A stretch of DNA of 64,000 nt from Eriocheir sinensis (Eukaryota > Arthropoda > Malacostraca > Decapoda > Varunidae), in NCBI RefSeq assembly GCF_024679095.1, contig NW_026111743.1, positions 124,001 through 188,000 of the forward strand. Reading direction: 5' to 3'. The translations under genes and the position numbers were made by a program. This document shows, piece by piece, positions 1 through 21,509 of this stretch (position 1 is the stretch's first letter; the number at the start of each line of letters is the position of its first letter). Below the pieces are notes generated by a model. That model saw only the letters and a program-made list of their open reading frames with translations. It made no database searches and was not told the DNA's origin.

Positions 1-237
1 GATATACAAAAGACACTTAAAATAAATCAAATTAGAATTGAAATAAATGTAGAAAATACATAAAATAATGCAAATTTGTATCAAAATATATATTCAAATA
101 CACATATAATAACGTAAATTTGCATAAAAATATATAAACAAAATACACATTAAATAATGTAAATAGGTATAAAATATATACACCGAATATTAATAAAATA
201 ATGTAAATTTCTATGAAAATAAAGATGCAAAATAAAC
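1..237 (-). repeat. 45-bp satellite block, minus orientation
   Basis: About five monomers read as the A-rich complement (CACATAAAATAATGTAAATT type). The block ends at a head-to-head switch centred on ACATGT (236-241). The copy in the second A unit lies at 6081-6318. Confidence 0.9.
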
Positions 238-970
238 ATGTATTTTGTATATCTATTTTCACAGAAATTTAATTTTTGTGTATTTTTTGCTTATAGTTTT
301 ATATAAATATACGTTATTTTATTTGTATTTTGTATATTTATATTTATACAATACATATTCTTTTATTAGTATTTTGTTTATTTATTTTGATACGAGCTTA
401 CATTATTTTATTTGTATTTTGTATACCTTTTTCTATACGTATTTACTTCATTTTATGTGTATTTTGTATATTTATTTTCATAGAAATCTACGTTATTTTA
501 TGTGTATTCGTATATATATTTTGAAACAAATTTACATGGTTTTATATGTATTTTGCATATCTATTTCAATACAAATTTACCTTATTGTATGTGCATTTTG
601 TATATTTATTTTAATACAAATTCAAATATTTTATATGTGTCTTAGTATAAATATTTTTATAAAAAATGTGTTATTTTATGGGTATTTTGCATCTTAATTT
701 TCATACAAATTTACATTATTTTATTAATATTCTGTGTATTTATTTTGATACGATTTTATATTATTCTATTTGTGTTTTGTATATATTTTTTTATACATAT
801 TTACATTATTTAATGTGTATTTTTTAAATATATTTTATACAAATTTACGTTATTTTATGCGCATCTGTTAAAATATTTTGATACAAATTTACATTATTTA
901 TGTATTTTGTATATACATTTTAATACAAATTTAGTTTATTTTATGTATATTTTGTAGATCTATTTTCATT
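238..970 (+). repeat. 45-bp satellite block, plus orientation
   Basis: About 16 T-rich monomers. A run of three clean 45-bp copies is visible at about 530-660. The block ends tail-to-tail at the junction TATTTTCATTCGTTTCAAAA near 961-980. Confidence 0.9.
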
Positions 971-3655
<2,685 letters not shown>

Positions 3656-5060
3656 TGTGTATTTTGTATATTTATTTTCATACAAATTGAAACTATTTTT
3701 GTTTATTTTTTTATACATTTTCATACAAATTTTCGTTATTTAATATGTATTTTGTATATTTATTTTTTCTACAAATATACGTTCTTTTATCTGAATTTTG
3801 TTTATTGAATTTGAAACGAATTTACCTTATTTTGTATATCTATTTTCATACAAATTAAAATACTTCTGTGTATTTTTGTATATAGTTTTATATAAATTTA
3901 CGTTATTTTATGTGTATTTTGTATATTTATATTTATACAAATACACATTCTTTTAATGGTATTTTGTATATTTATTTTGATACGAATTTACATTATTTTA
4001 TGTGTATTTTGTATACATTTTTTTATACGTATTTACTTCATTTTATGTATTTTGTTTATATATTTTATAGAAATCTACGTTATTTTATGTGTATTCGTAT
4101 ATATATTTTGAAACAAATTTACATTGTTTTATATGTATTTTGCATATCTATTTCAATACAAGTTTACCTTATTGTATGTGTTTTTTCTATATTTATCTTA
4201 ATACAAATTTAATTTTTGATGTGTATTTTGGTATATATATTTTTATAAATAAAAAATGCGTTATTTTAGGGGTATTTTTTATAAATATTTTGTATATACA
4301 TTTCAATTCAAATTTAGCTTATTTTATCTGTATTTTGTATATCTATTTTCATACGAATATAATTACTTCTGTTTATTTTTATATATAGTTTTTGTATAAA
4401 TTTACGTTATTTTATGTGTATTTTGTATATTTATATCTATACAAATACACATTCTTTTATTGGTATTTTGTTTATTTATTTTGATACGAATTTACATTAT
4501 TTTATGTGTATTTTGTATACATTTTCTTATACGTATTTACTTCATTTTATGTGTATTTTGTATATATATTTTTATACAAATCTACGTTATTTTATGTGTA
4601 CTCGCATATATATTTTGAAACAAATTTACATTGTTTTATATGTATTTTGCATATCTATTTCAATACAGATTTACCTTATTGTATGTGTATTTTGTATATT
4701 TATTTTAATACAAATAAATTTTTTCATGTGTATTTTTGTATATATATTTTTATAAAAAATGCGTTATTTAATGGGTATTTTGCATCTTTATATCCATACA
4801 AATTTACATTATTTTATTAATATTCTGTGTATTTATTTTGATACGATTTTACATTATTCTATTTGTGTTTTGTATTTATTTTTTATACATATATACATTA
4901 TTTAATGTGTATTTTGTATATTTTAAAAATAAATAACGTATTTTATGCGCATCTGTTAAAATATTTTGATACAAATTTACATTATTTTATGTATTTTGTA
5001 TATATATTTCAATACAAATTTAGTTTATTTTATGTATATTTTGTATATCTATTTTCATTT
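3656..5060 (+). repeat. 45-bp satellite block, plus orientation
   Basis: About 31 T-rich monomers. The paralogous block is 9718-11119. A cluster of small deletions relative to that copy lies at about 4040-4080. Confidence 0.9.
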
Positions 5061-6318
5061 GTATCAAAATAAATAAACAAAATAGCAATAAAATAATGTA
5101 AATTTGTATGAGAAAACATATACAAATACATATAAAATAACGCAAATTTCTAAAAGAATATATGTACAAAATACACATAAAATAAAGTAAATTTGCATAA
5201 AATATATATACAAAACACATATTAAATAATGTAAATGCGTACATAAAATAACCTAAATTTGTATAAAACTATATAAAAATACACAAAATATATATACAAA
5301 AAACATAGAATAATGTAAAATTGTATCAAAATAAATACACCGAATATTAATAAAATAATGTAAATTTGTATGAAAATAAAGATGCAAAATTCCCATCAAA
5401 TACCAAAATACACATAAAATATTTAAATTTGTATTGAAATAAATATACAAAATGCACATACAATAAGGTAAACTTCTTTTGAAAGATATATGCATAAATA
5501 CATATAAAACAATGTAAATTTGTTTCAAAATATATATACGAATACACATAAAATAACGTAGATTTCTATAAAAATATATATACAAAATACACATAAAATT
5601 AAGTAAATACGTATAAAAAAATGTAAACAAAATACACATAAAATAATATAAATTCGAAACAAAATAAATAAACAAAATACCAATAAAAGAAAGTGTATTT
5701 GTATGAATATAAATGTACAAAATACACATACAAAATAAACATAAAATAAGATAAATTTGTAATGAAATATATGTACAAAATACTCATAAAATATTGTAAA
5801 TTGATATGAAAATATATATACAAATACACATAAAATACCATGAATTTGTATAAAATTATATATTCAAAATAAATATTAAATAATGTAAATGCGTATAAAT
5901 ATATATATACAAAGTACATATAAAATAATGTAAATTCGTATCAAAATAAATAAACAAAATGCCAATAAAAGAATGTGTACTTGTATAAATATAAATATAC
6001 AAAATACACACAAAATAACGTAAAATTGTATAAAACTATATACAAAAATAAACAAAAATAATTAAATTTGTATGAAAATAGATATACAAAAGACACTTAA
6101 AATAAATCAAATTAGAATTGAAATAAATGTAGAAAATACATAAAATAATGCAAATTTGTATCAAAATATATATTCAAATACACATATAATAACGTAAATT
6201 TGTATAAAAATATATAAACAAAATACACATTAAATAATGTAAATAGGTATAAAATATATACACCGAATATTAATAAAATAATGTAAATTTCTATGAAAAT
6301 AAAGATGCAAAATACACA
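5061..6318 (-). repeat. 45-bp satellite block, minus orientation
   Basis: About 28 monomers spanning the join between A copies 1 and 2 (6080/6081). The right end is the ACATGT-centred switch at 6316-6321. Confidence 0.9.
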
Positions 6319-7045
6319 TGTATTTTGTATATCTATTTTCACAGAAATTTAATTACTTTTGTGTATTTTTGCTTATAGTTTTATATAAATATACGTTATT
6401 TTATTTGTATTTTGTATATTTATATTTATACAATACATATTCTTTATTAGTATTTTGTTTATTTATTTTGATACGAGCTACATTATTTTATTTGTATTTT
6501 GTATACCTTTTCTATACGTATTTACTTCATTTTATGTGTATTTTGTATATTTATTTTCATAAAATCTACGTTATTTTGTGTATTCGTATATATATTTTGA
6601 AACAAATTTACATGGTTTTATATGTATTTTGCATATCTATTTCAATACAAATTTACCTTATTGTATGTGCATTTTGTATATTTATTTTAATACAAATTCA
6701 AATATTTTATATGTGTCTTAGTATAAATATTTTTATAAAAAATGTGTTATTTTATGGGTATTTTGCATCTTAATTTTCATACAAATTTACATTATTTTAT
6801 TAATATTCTGTGTATTTATTTTGATACGATTTTATATTATTCTATTTGTGTTTTGTATATTTTTTTATACATATTTACATTATTTAATGTGTATTTTTTA
6901 AATATATTTTATACAAATTTACGTTATTTTATGCGCATCTGTTAAAATATTTTGATACAAATTTACATTATTTTATGTATTTTGTATATACATTTTAATA
7001 CAAATTTAGTTTATTTTATGTATATTTTGTAGATCTATTTTCATT
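6319..7045 (+). repeat. 45-bp satellite block, plus orientation
   Basis: This is the copy of 238-970. It lacks single bases at many positions between about 6400 and 6580 where copy 1 has regular monomers. Confidence 0.9.
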
Positions 7046-9717
<2,672 letters not shown>

Positions 9718-11119
9718 TGTGTATTTTGTATATTTATTTTCATACAAATTGAAACTATTTTTGTTTATTTTTTTATACATTTTCATACAAATTTTCGTTA
9801 TTTAATATGTATTTTGTATATTTATTTTTTCTACAAATATACGTTCTTTTATCTGAATTTTGTTTATTGAATTTGAAACGAATTTACCTTATTTTGTATA
9901 TCTATTTTCATACAAATTAAAATACTTCTGTGTATTTTTGTATATAGTTTTATATAAATTTACGTTATTTTATGTGTATTTTGTATATTTATATTTATAC
10001 AAATACACATTCTTTTAATGGTATTTTGTATATTTATTTTGATACGAATTTACATTATTTTATGTGTATTTTGTATACATTTTTTTATACGTATTTACTT
10101 CATTTTATGTGTATTTTGTATATATATTTTTATAGAAATCTACGTTATTTTATGTGTATTCGTATATATATTTTGAAACAAATTTACATTGTTTTATATG
10201 TATTTTGCATATCTATTTCAATACAAGTTTACCTTATTGTATGTGTTTTTTCTATATTTATCTTAATACAAATTTAATTTTTTGATGTGTATTTTGGTAT
10301 ATATATTTTTATAAATAAAAAAAATGCGTTATTTTAGGGGTATTTTTTATAAATATTTTGTATATACATTTCAATTCAAATTTAGCTTATTTTATCTGTA
10401 TTTTGTATATCTATTTTCATACGAATATAATTACTTCTGTTTATTTTTATATATAGTTTTTGTATAAATTTACGTTATTTTATGTGTATTTTGTATATTT
10501 ATATCTATACAAATACACATTCTTTTATTGGTATTTTGTTTATTTATTTTGATACGAATTTACATTATTTTATGTGTATTTTGTATACATTTTCTTATAC
10601 GTATTTACTTCATTTTATGTATTTTGTATATATATTTTATACAAATCTACGTTATTTTATGTGTACTCGCATATATATTTTGAAACAAATTTACATTGTT
10701 TTATATGTATTTTGCATATCTATTTCAATACAGATTTACCTTATTGTATGTGTATTTTGTATATTTATTTTAATACAAATAAATTTTTTCATGTGTATTT
10801 TTGTATATATATTTTATAAAATGCGTTATTTAATGGTATTTTGCATCTTTATATCCATACAAATTTACATTATTTTATTAATATTCTGTATTTATTTTGA
10901 TACGATTTTACATTATTCTATTTGTGTTTTGTATTTATTTTTTATACATATATACATTATTTAATGTGTATTTTGTATATTTTAAAACAAATTAACGTTA
11001 TTTTATGCGCATCTGTTAAAATATTTTGATACAAATTTACATTATTTTATGTATTTTGTATATATATTTCAATACAAATTTAGTTTATTTTATGTATATT
11101 TTGTATATCTATTTTCATT
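9718..11119 (+). repeat. 45-bp satellite block, plus orientation
   Basis: This is the copy of 3656-5060. It has clustered 1-3-base losses at about 10615-10885. Confidence 0.9.
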
Positions 11120-12831
11120 TGTATCAAAATAAATAAACAAAATAGCAATAAAATAATGTAAATTTGTATGAGAAAACATATACAAATACACATAAAATAA
11201 CGCAAATTTCTAAAAAAATATATGTACAAAAATACACATAAAATAAAGTAAATTTGCATAAAAATATATATACAAAACACATATTAAATAATGTAAATGC
11301 GTACATAAAATAACCTAAATTTGTATAAAACTATATACAAAAATACACAAAAATATATATACAAAAAACATAGAATAATGTAAAATTGTATCAAAATAAA
11401 TACACCGAATATTAATAAAATAATGTAAATTTGTATGAAAATAAAGATGCAAAATTCCCATCAAATACCAAAATACACATAAAATATTTAAATTTGTATT
11501 GAAATAAATATACAAAATGCACATACAATAAGGTAAACTTCTTTTGAAAGATATATGCATAAATACATATAAAACAATGTAAATTTGTTTCAAAATATAT
11601 ATACGAATACACATAAAATAACGTAGATTTCTATAAAAATATATATACAAAATACACATAAAATTAAGTAAATACGTATAAAAAAATGTAAACAAAATAC
11701 ACATAAAATAATATAAATTCGAAACAAAATAAATAAACAAAATACCAATAAAAGAAAGTGTATTTGTATGAATATAAATGTACAAAATACACATACAAAA
11801 TAAACATAAAATAAGATAAATTTGTAATGAAATATATGTACAAAATACTCATAAAATATTGTAAATTGATATGAAAATATATATACAAATACACATAAAA
11901 TACCATGAATTTGTATAAAATTATATATTCAAAATAAATATTAAATAATGTAAATGCGTATAAATATATATATACAAAGTACATATAAAATAATGTAAAT
12001 CCGTATCAATATAAATCAACAAAATACCAATAAAATAATATATATTTCAATGAAAATAGATTTACAAAATACACATTACATAACGAAAATTTGTATTGAA
12101 ATATATAAAAAAATACATAAAAATAATTTGAGTTTGTATGAAAATACATATTCAAAATACACATAAAACTAGGTAAATTTCTTTTGAAATATATATACAA
12201 AATACCCATAAAATATTGTAAATTTGTGTCAAAATATTGAAACAAATACACATAAAATAACTTAAAATAACGTAAATATGTATCAAATATATATTCAAAA
12301 AACACATTAAAAAATGTAAATATGTATAAAAAAAATATATACAAAACACAAATAAAATAACGTAAAATCGTATCAATATAAATACAGAAAATATTAATAA
12401 AATAATGTAAATTTGTATGAAAATTAAGATGCAAAATACTCATAAAATAACGCTTTTTTTTTTAAATATATATACGAAAAAACATAAAATATTTGATTTT
12501 GTATTAAAATAAACAGATATACAAAATACACATAAAATAAGCTAAATTTGAATTGAAATATATATACAAAATACATAAAATAATTTAAATTTGTATCAAA
12601 ATACTTATACAAATACACATATAATAACGTAAATTTGTATAAAAATATATAAACAAAATACACATTAAATAATGTAAATACGTATAAAAAAAATGTACAA
12701 AATACACAAATAATCATGTAATTCGTATCAAAATAAATAGACAAAATACTAATAAAATAATGTAAATTTCTATGAGAAAACATATACAAAATACACATAA
12801 ATAACGCAAATATCAATAAAAATATATATAA
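11120..12831 (-). repeat. 45-bp satellite block, minus orientation
   Basis: The block crosses from unit A into the B-specific module at about 12000. It contains longer and irregular monomers, such as CTTTTGAAATATATATACAA near 12182. It ends inside the 32-bp palindrome at 12816-12847. Confidence 0.88.
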
Positions 12832-12847
12832 TATAATATATTTTTAT
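12816..12847 (+). repeat. 32-bp palindromic switch, forward form
   Basis: ATAAAAATATAT, an 8-nt centre ATAATATA, and ATATATTTTTAT form perfect 12-bp arms at a minus-to-plus switch. The identical sequence recurs at 21478-21509. The exact reverse complement (centre TATATTAT) occurs at 37351, 45754 and 53497. Confidence 0.9.
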
Positions 12848-15658
12848 ACATATTTAAAATATTTAATGTATAATTTGTATATATATTTTATCCAAATTTA
12901 CGTTATTTTATATGTATTTGTTTATATATTTTCATAAAAATTTACACTATTTTATGTGAGTTTTGTATATGTATTTCAATACAAATTTGCCTAACTTTAT
13001 GTGTATTTTGCATATCTATTTTCAAACAAATCTAAAATATTTTTGTGTATTTTTGTATATATTTTTATACAAATTTTAGTTATTTTATTTGTTTTTTATA
13101 TATATATTTTCCTACAAATATACATTCTATTATTGAAATTTTGTGTATTTAATTTTTTAAGAATTTACATTATTTTATGTGTATTTTGTATATATATTTT
13201 TCTACGTATTTAAAATGTTTTATGTGTATTTTATATATACATTTTCATAAAAATTTACGTTATTTTATTGTGTGTATTCGTATATATTTTGAAACAAATT
13301 TTATACAAATTCATGTTACTTTATGTGTATTTGCATATATATTTTCATACAAATTTATATTATTTTATGTGTATTCTTACATATATTTTTTTACAAATTT
13401 ACCTTATTTTATGTTTATTTTGTATATTTATTTCATTCAATTTTAAATTATTTAATGTGTATTTTTGTATTTGTATTTAGGTTATCTTAGGTTATCTTTA
13501 GGTTACCTTATTTTATGTTTATTTTCAATATTTATTTCATGCAATTTTAAATTATTTTGTGTATATTTGTATTTGTATTTAGGTTATTTTATGTGTATTT
13601 TGTATATATATTTTCATACAAAATTACATTATTTTATTGGTATTTTCTTTATTTAATTCGATACGAATTTAGATTATTTCATAGGTATTTTGTATACATA
13701 TTTTTATACTCATTTACATTATCTAAAGTGTGTTTTGTATATATATTTTTATGCAAATTTATTTTAAGTTCATTTTTGTACATATATTTTTATAGAAATT
13801 TGCGTTATTTTATGTATATAGTTTTAAATAAATTTACGTTATTTTATGTGCATTTTGTATATTTATATTTATACAAATACCCATTCTTTTATTGGTATAT
13901 TGTTTATTTACATTTATACGAATTTACATTATTTTATGTGCATTTTGTATACATTTTTTTATTCGTATTTACTTAATATTATGTGTATTTTGTATATGTA
14001 TTTTTATAGAAATCTACGTTATTTTATGTGTATTCGCATATATATTTTGAAACAAATTCACATTATTTTATATGTATTTTGCATATCTATTTCAATACAA
14101 ATTTACCTTATTGTATGTGCATTTTGTATATTTGTTTAAATACAAATTCAAATATTTTATGTGAATTTTGGTATCAATAATTAAAAAAAAAGCGTTATTT
14201 TATAGGTATTTTGCATCTTAATTTTCATACAAATTTACATTATTTTATTAATATTCTGTGTATATATTTTGATACGATTTTACATTATTCTATTTGTGTT
14301 TTGTATATATTTTTTTATACATATTAACATTATTTAATGTGTATTTTGAATATATATTTCATACAAATTTACGTTATTATATGTGTATTTGTTTATATAT
14401 TTTCTTTCAAATTTACATTATTTTATGTGTATTTTGTATATGTATTTCAATACAAATTAACATAATTTTATGTGTATTTTGTATATTTCTTTTCATACAA
14501 ATTTAAATTATTTTTGTGTATTTTTGTATATAGTTTTATACAAATTTAGGTTATTTTATGTACGCATTTACATTATTTAATGTATGTTTTGTATATATAT
14601 TTTTATCCAAAGTTACTTTATTTTACGTTCATTTTTGGACATATATTTTTATAGAAATTAGCGTTATTTTATATGTATTTGTATATGTTTCCTTATACAA
14701 ATTTACATTATTTTATTGATATTTTGTTTATTTAGTTTGATACGAATTACATGATTATATGTGTATTTTGTACATATTTTTTATACGTATTTACATTACT
14801 TAATCTGTATTTTGTTTATATATATTTAAACAAATTTACATTATTATATGTATTTTTATAAATATTTTGTTACAAATTTACATTATTTTATGTATTTTGT
14901 ATATACATTTCATTTCAAATTTAGCTTATTTTATCTGTATTTTGTATATTTATTTTCTTACGAATTTAATTACTTCTGTGTATTTTTGTATATAGTTTTA
15001 TACAAATTTACGTTATTTTATGTGTATTTTGTATATTTATATTTATACAAATAAACATTCTTTTATTGGTATTTTGTTTATTTATTTTGATACGAATTTA
15101 CATTATTTTATGTGTATTTTGTATACATTTTCTTATACGTATTTACTTCATTTTATGTGTATTTTGTATATATATTTTTATACAAATCTACGTTATTTTA
15201 TGTGTATTCGTATATATATTTTGAAACAAATTTACATTGTTTTATATGTATTTTGCATATCTATTTCAATACAGATTTACCTTATTGTATGTGTATTTTG
15301 TATATTTATTTTAATACAAATTAATTTTTTCATGTGTATTTTGGTATATATATTTTTACAAAAAATCCGTTATTTAATGGGTATTTTGCATCTTTATTTT
15401 CATAAAATTTACATTGTTTTATTAATATTCTGTGTATTTATTTTGATACGATTTTACATTATTTTATTTGTGTTTTGTAAATATTTTTTTATACATATTT
15501 ACATTATTTAATGTGTATTTTGTATATTTTAAAACAAATTTACGTTATTTTATGCGCATCTGTTAAAATATTTTGATACAAATTTACATTATTTTATGTA
15601 TTTTGTATATATATTTCAATACAAATTTAGTTTATTTTATGTGTATATCTATTTTCAT
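12832..15658 (+). repeat. 45-bp satellite block, plus orientation
   Basis: This block holds the B-specific module with the AGGTTA-containing marker (13573) and a local ~106-bp duplication at about 13.43-13.57 kb. It then continues with A-like monomers. The copy in the second B unit is 21494-24220. Confidence 0.88.
13430..13572 (+). repeat. Local ~106-bp duplication with AGGTTA repeats
   Basis: Two adjacent imperfect copies of a segment running from a TTTATTTCAT(T/G)CAATTTTAAA core to TTTGTATTTAGGTTA are present here. The equivalent place in B copy 2 (about 22080-22140) has one. Inside are TTAGGTTATC at 13477 and 13487 and TTTAGGTTACC at 13497. Confidence 0.78.
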
Positions 15659-18382
<2,724 letters not shown>

Positions 18383-19820
18383 TGTGTATTTTGTATATTT
18401 ATTTTCATACAAATTGAAACTATTTTTGTTTATTTTTTTATATATTTTCATACAAATTTTCGTTATTTAATGTTTATTTTGTATATTTATTTTTTCTACA
18501 AATATACGTTCTTTTATCTGAATTTTGTTTATTGAATTTGAAACGAATTTACCTTATTTTGTATATCTATTTTCATACAAATTAAAATACTTCTGTGTAT
18601 TTTTGTATAAAGTTTTATATAAATTTACGTTATTTTATGTGTATTTTGTATATTTATATTTATACAAATACACATTCTTTTTATGGTATTTTGTTTATTT
18701 ATTTTGATACGAATTTACATTATTTTATGTGTATTTTGTATACATTTTTTTATACGTATTTACTTAGTTTTATGTGTATTTTGTATATATATTTTTATAG
18801 AAATCTACGTTATTTTATGTGTATTCGTATATATATTTTGAAACAAATTAACATTGTTTTATATGTATTTTGCATATCTATTTCAATACAAATTTACCTT
18901 ATTGTATGTGTTTTTTCTATATTTATTTTAATACAAATTTAATTTTTTGATGTGTATTTTGGTATATATATTTTTATAAATAAAAAATATGCGTTATTTT
19001 AGGGGTATTTTTATAAATATTTTTATACAAATCTACATTATTTTATGTATTTTGTATATACATTTCAATTCAAATTTAGCTAATTTTATCTGTATTTTGT
19101 ATATCTATTTTCATACGAATTTAATTACTTGTGTATTTTTGTATGTAGTTTTATACAAATTTACGTTATTTTATGTGTACTTTGTATATTTATATTTATA
19201 CAAATACACATTCTTTTATTGGTATTTTGTTTATTTATTTTGATACGAATTTACATTATTTTATGTGTATTTTGTATACATTTTCTTATACGTATTTACT
19301 TCATTTTATGTGTATTTTGTATATATATTTTTATACAAATCTACGTTATTTTATGTGTATTCGTATATATATTTTGAAACAAATTTACATTGTTTTATAT
19401 GTATTTTGCATATCTATTTCAATACAGATTTACCTTATTGTATGTGTATTTTATATATTTATTTTAATACAAATTAACTTTTTCATGTGTATTTTTGTAT
19501 ATATATTTTTAAAAAAAATACGTTATTTAATGGGTATTTTGCATCTTTATTTCCATACAAATTTACATTGTTTTATTAATATTCTGTGTATTTATTTTGA
19601 TACGATTTTACATTATTCTATTTGTGTTTTGTATATAATTTTTTTATACATATTTACATTATTTAATGTGTATTTTGTATATTTTAAAACAAATTTACGT
19701 TATTTTATGCGCATCTGTTAAAATATTTTGATACAAATTTACATTATTTTATGTATTTTGTATATATATTTCAATACAAATTTAGTTTATTTTATGTATA
19801 TTTTGTATATCTATTTTCAT
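18383..19820 (+). repeat. 45-bp satellite block, plus orientation
   Basis: About 32 T-rich monomers, homologous to 3656-5060 and 9718-11119. Confidence 0.9.
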
Positions 19821-21493
19821 TTGTATCAAAATAAATAAACAAAATAGCAATAAAATAATGTAAATTTGTATGAGAAAACATATACAAATACACATAAAAT
19901 AGCGCAAATTTCTAAAAAAATATATGTACAAAAATGCACATAAAATAAAGTAAATTTGCAAAAAAATATATATACAAAACACACATTAAATAATGTAAAT
20001 GCGTACATAAAATAACCTAAATTTGTATAAAACTATATACAAAAATACACAAAAATATATATACAAAAAACATAGAATAATGTAAAATTGTATCAAAATA
20101 AATACACCGAATATTAATAAAATAATGTAAATTTGTATGAAAATAAAGATGCAAAATTCCCATCAAATACCAAAATACATATAAAATATTTAAATTTGTA
20201 TTGAAATAAATATACAAAATGCACATACAATAAGGTAAACTTCTTTTGAAAGAGATATGCATAAATACATATAAAACAATGTAAATTTGTTTCAAAATAT
20301 ATATACGAATACACAAATACACATAAAATTAAGTAAATACGTATAAAAAAATGTAAACAAGATACACATAAAATAATGTAAATTCGAAACAAAATAAATA
20401 AACAAAATACCAATAAAAGAAAGTGTATTTGTATAAATATAAATGTACAAAAAACACATACAAAATAAACATAAAATAAGATAAATTTGGAATGAAATAT
20501 ATGTACAAAATACTCATAAAATATTGTAAATTTATATGAAAATATATATACAAATACACATAAAATACCATGAATTTGTATAAAATTATATAATCAAAAT
20601 AAATATTAAATAATGTAAATGCGTATAAAAATATATATACAAAGTACATATAAAATAATGTAAATTCGTATCAATATAAATCAAAAAAATACCAATAAAA
20701 TAATATATATTTGAATGAAAATAGATTTACAAAATACACATAACATAACGAAAATTTGTATTGAAATATATACAAAAATACATAAAAATAATTTGAGTTT
20801 GTATGAAAATAGATATTCAAAATACACATAAAACTAGATAAATTTCTTTTGAAATATATATACAAAATACTCATAAAATATTGTAAATTTGTGTCAAAAT
20901 ATATAAACAAATACACATAAAATAACTTAAAATAACGTAAATATGTATCAAATATATATTCAAAAAACACATTAAAAAATGTAAATATGTATAAAAAAAT
21001 ATATACAAAACACAAATAAAATAATGTAAAATCGTATCAATATTAATACAGAAAATATTAATAAAATAATGTAAATTTGTATGAAAATTAAGATGCAAAA
21101 TACCCATAAAATAACGCATTTTTTTAAATATATATACGAAAAAACATAAAATATTTGATTTTGTATTAAAATAAATAAATATACAAAATACACATAAAAT
21201 AAGCTAAATTTGAATTGAAATATATATACAAAATACATAAAATAATGTAAATTTGTATCAAAATACTTATACAAATACACATATAATAACGTAAATTTGT
21301 ATAAAAATATATAAACAAAATACACATTAAATAATGTAAATACGTATAAAAAAAATGTACAAAATACACAAATAATCATGTAATTCGTATCAAAATAAAT
21401 AGACAAAATACTAATAAAATAATGTAAATTTCTATGAGAAAACATATACAAAATACACATAAATAACGCAAATATCAATAAAAATATATATAA
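19821..21493 (-). repeat. 45-bp satellite block, minus orientation
   Basis: The block spans the B copy 1/copy 2 join at 20665. Near 20310 it lacks 37 bp present in the paralogue at 11611, between short AATACACA direct repeats. It ends in the palindrome at 21478-21509. Confidence 0.88.
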
Positions 21494-21509
21494 TATAATA
21501 TATTTTTAT
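21478..21509 (+). repeat. 32-bp palindromic switch, forward form
   Basis: Identical to 12816-12847, with the same flanking monomers on both sides. Confidence 0.9.

Noticed and set aside
13477..13507. Telomere-like TTAGG (arthropod-type) motif
   Set aside because: There are only three AGGTTA occurrences with TC spacers inside a local satellite duplication, not a tandem TTAGG array.
13405..13530. Matches to the yeast ARS core (TTTTATGTTTA) as a replication origin
   Set aside because: The 11-mer is expected by chance in such A+T-rich repeats, and animal origins do not use this consensus.
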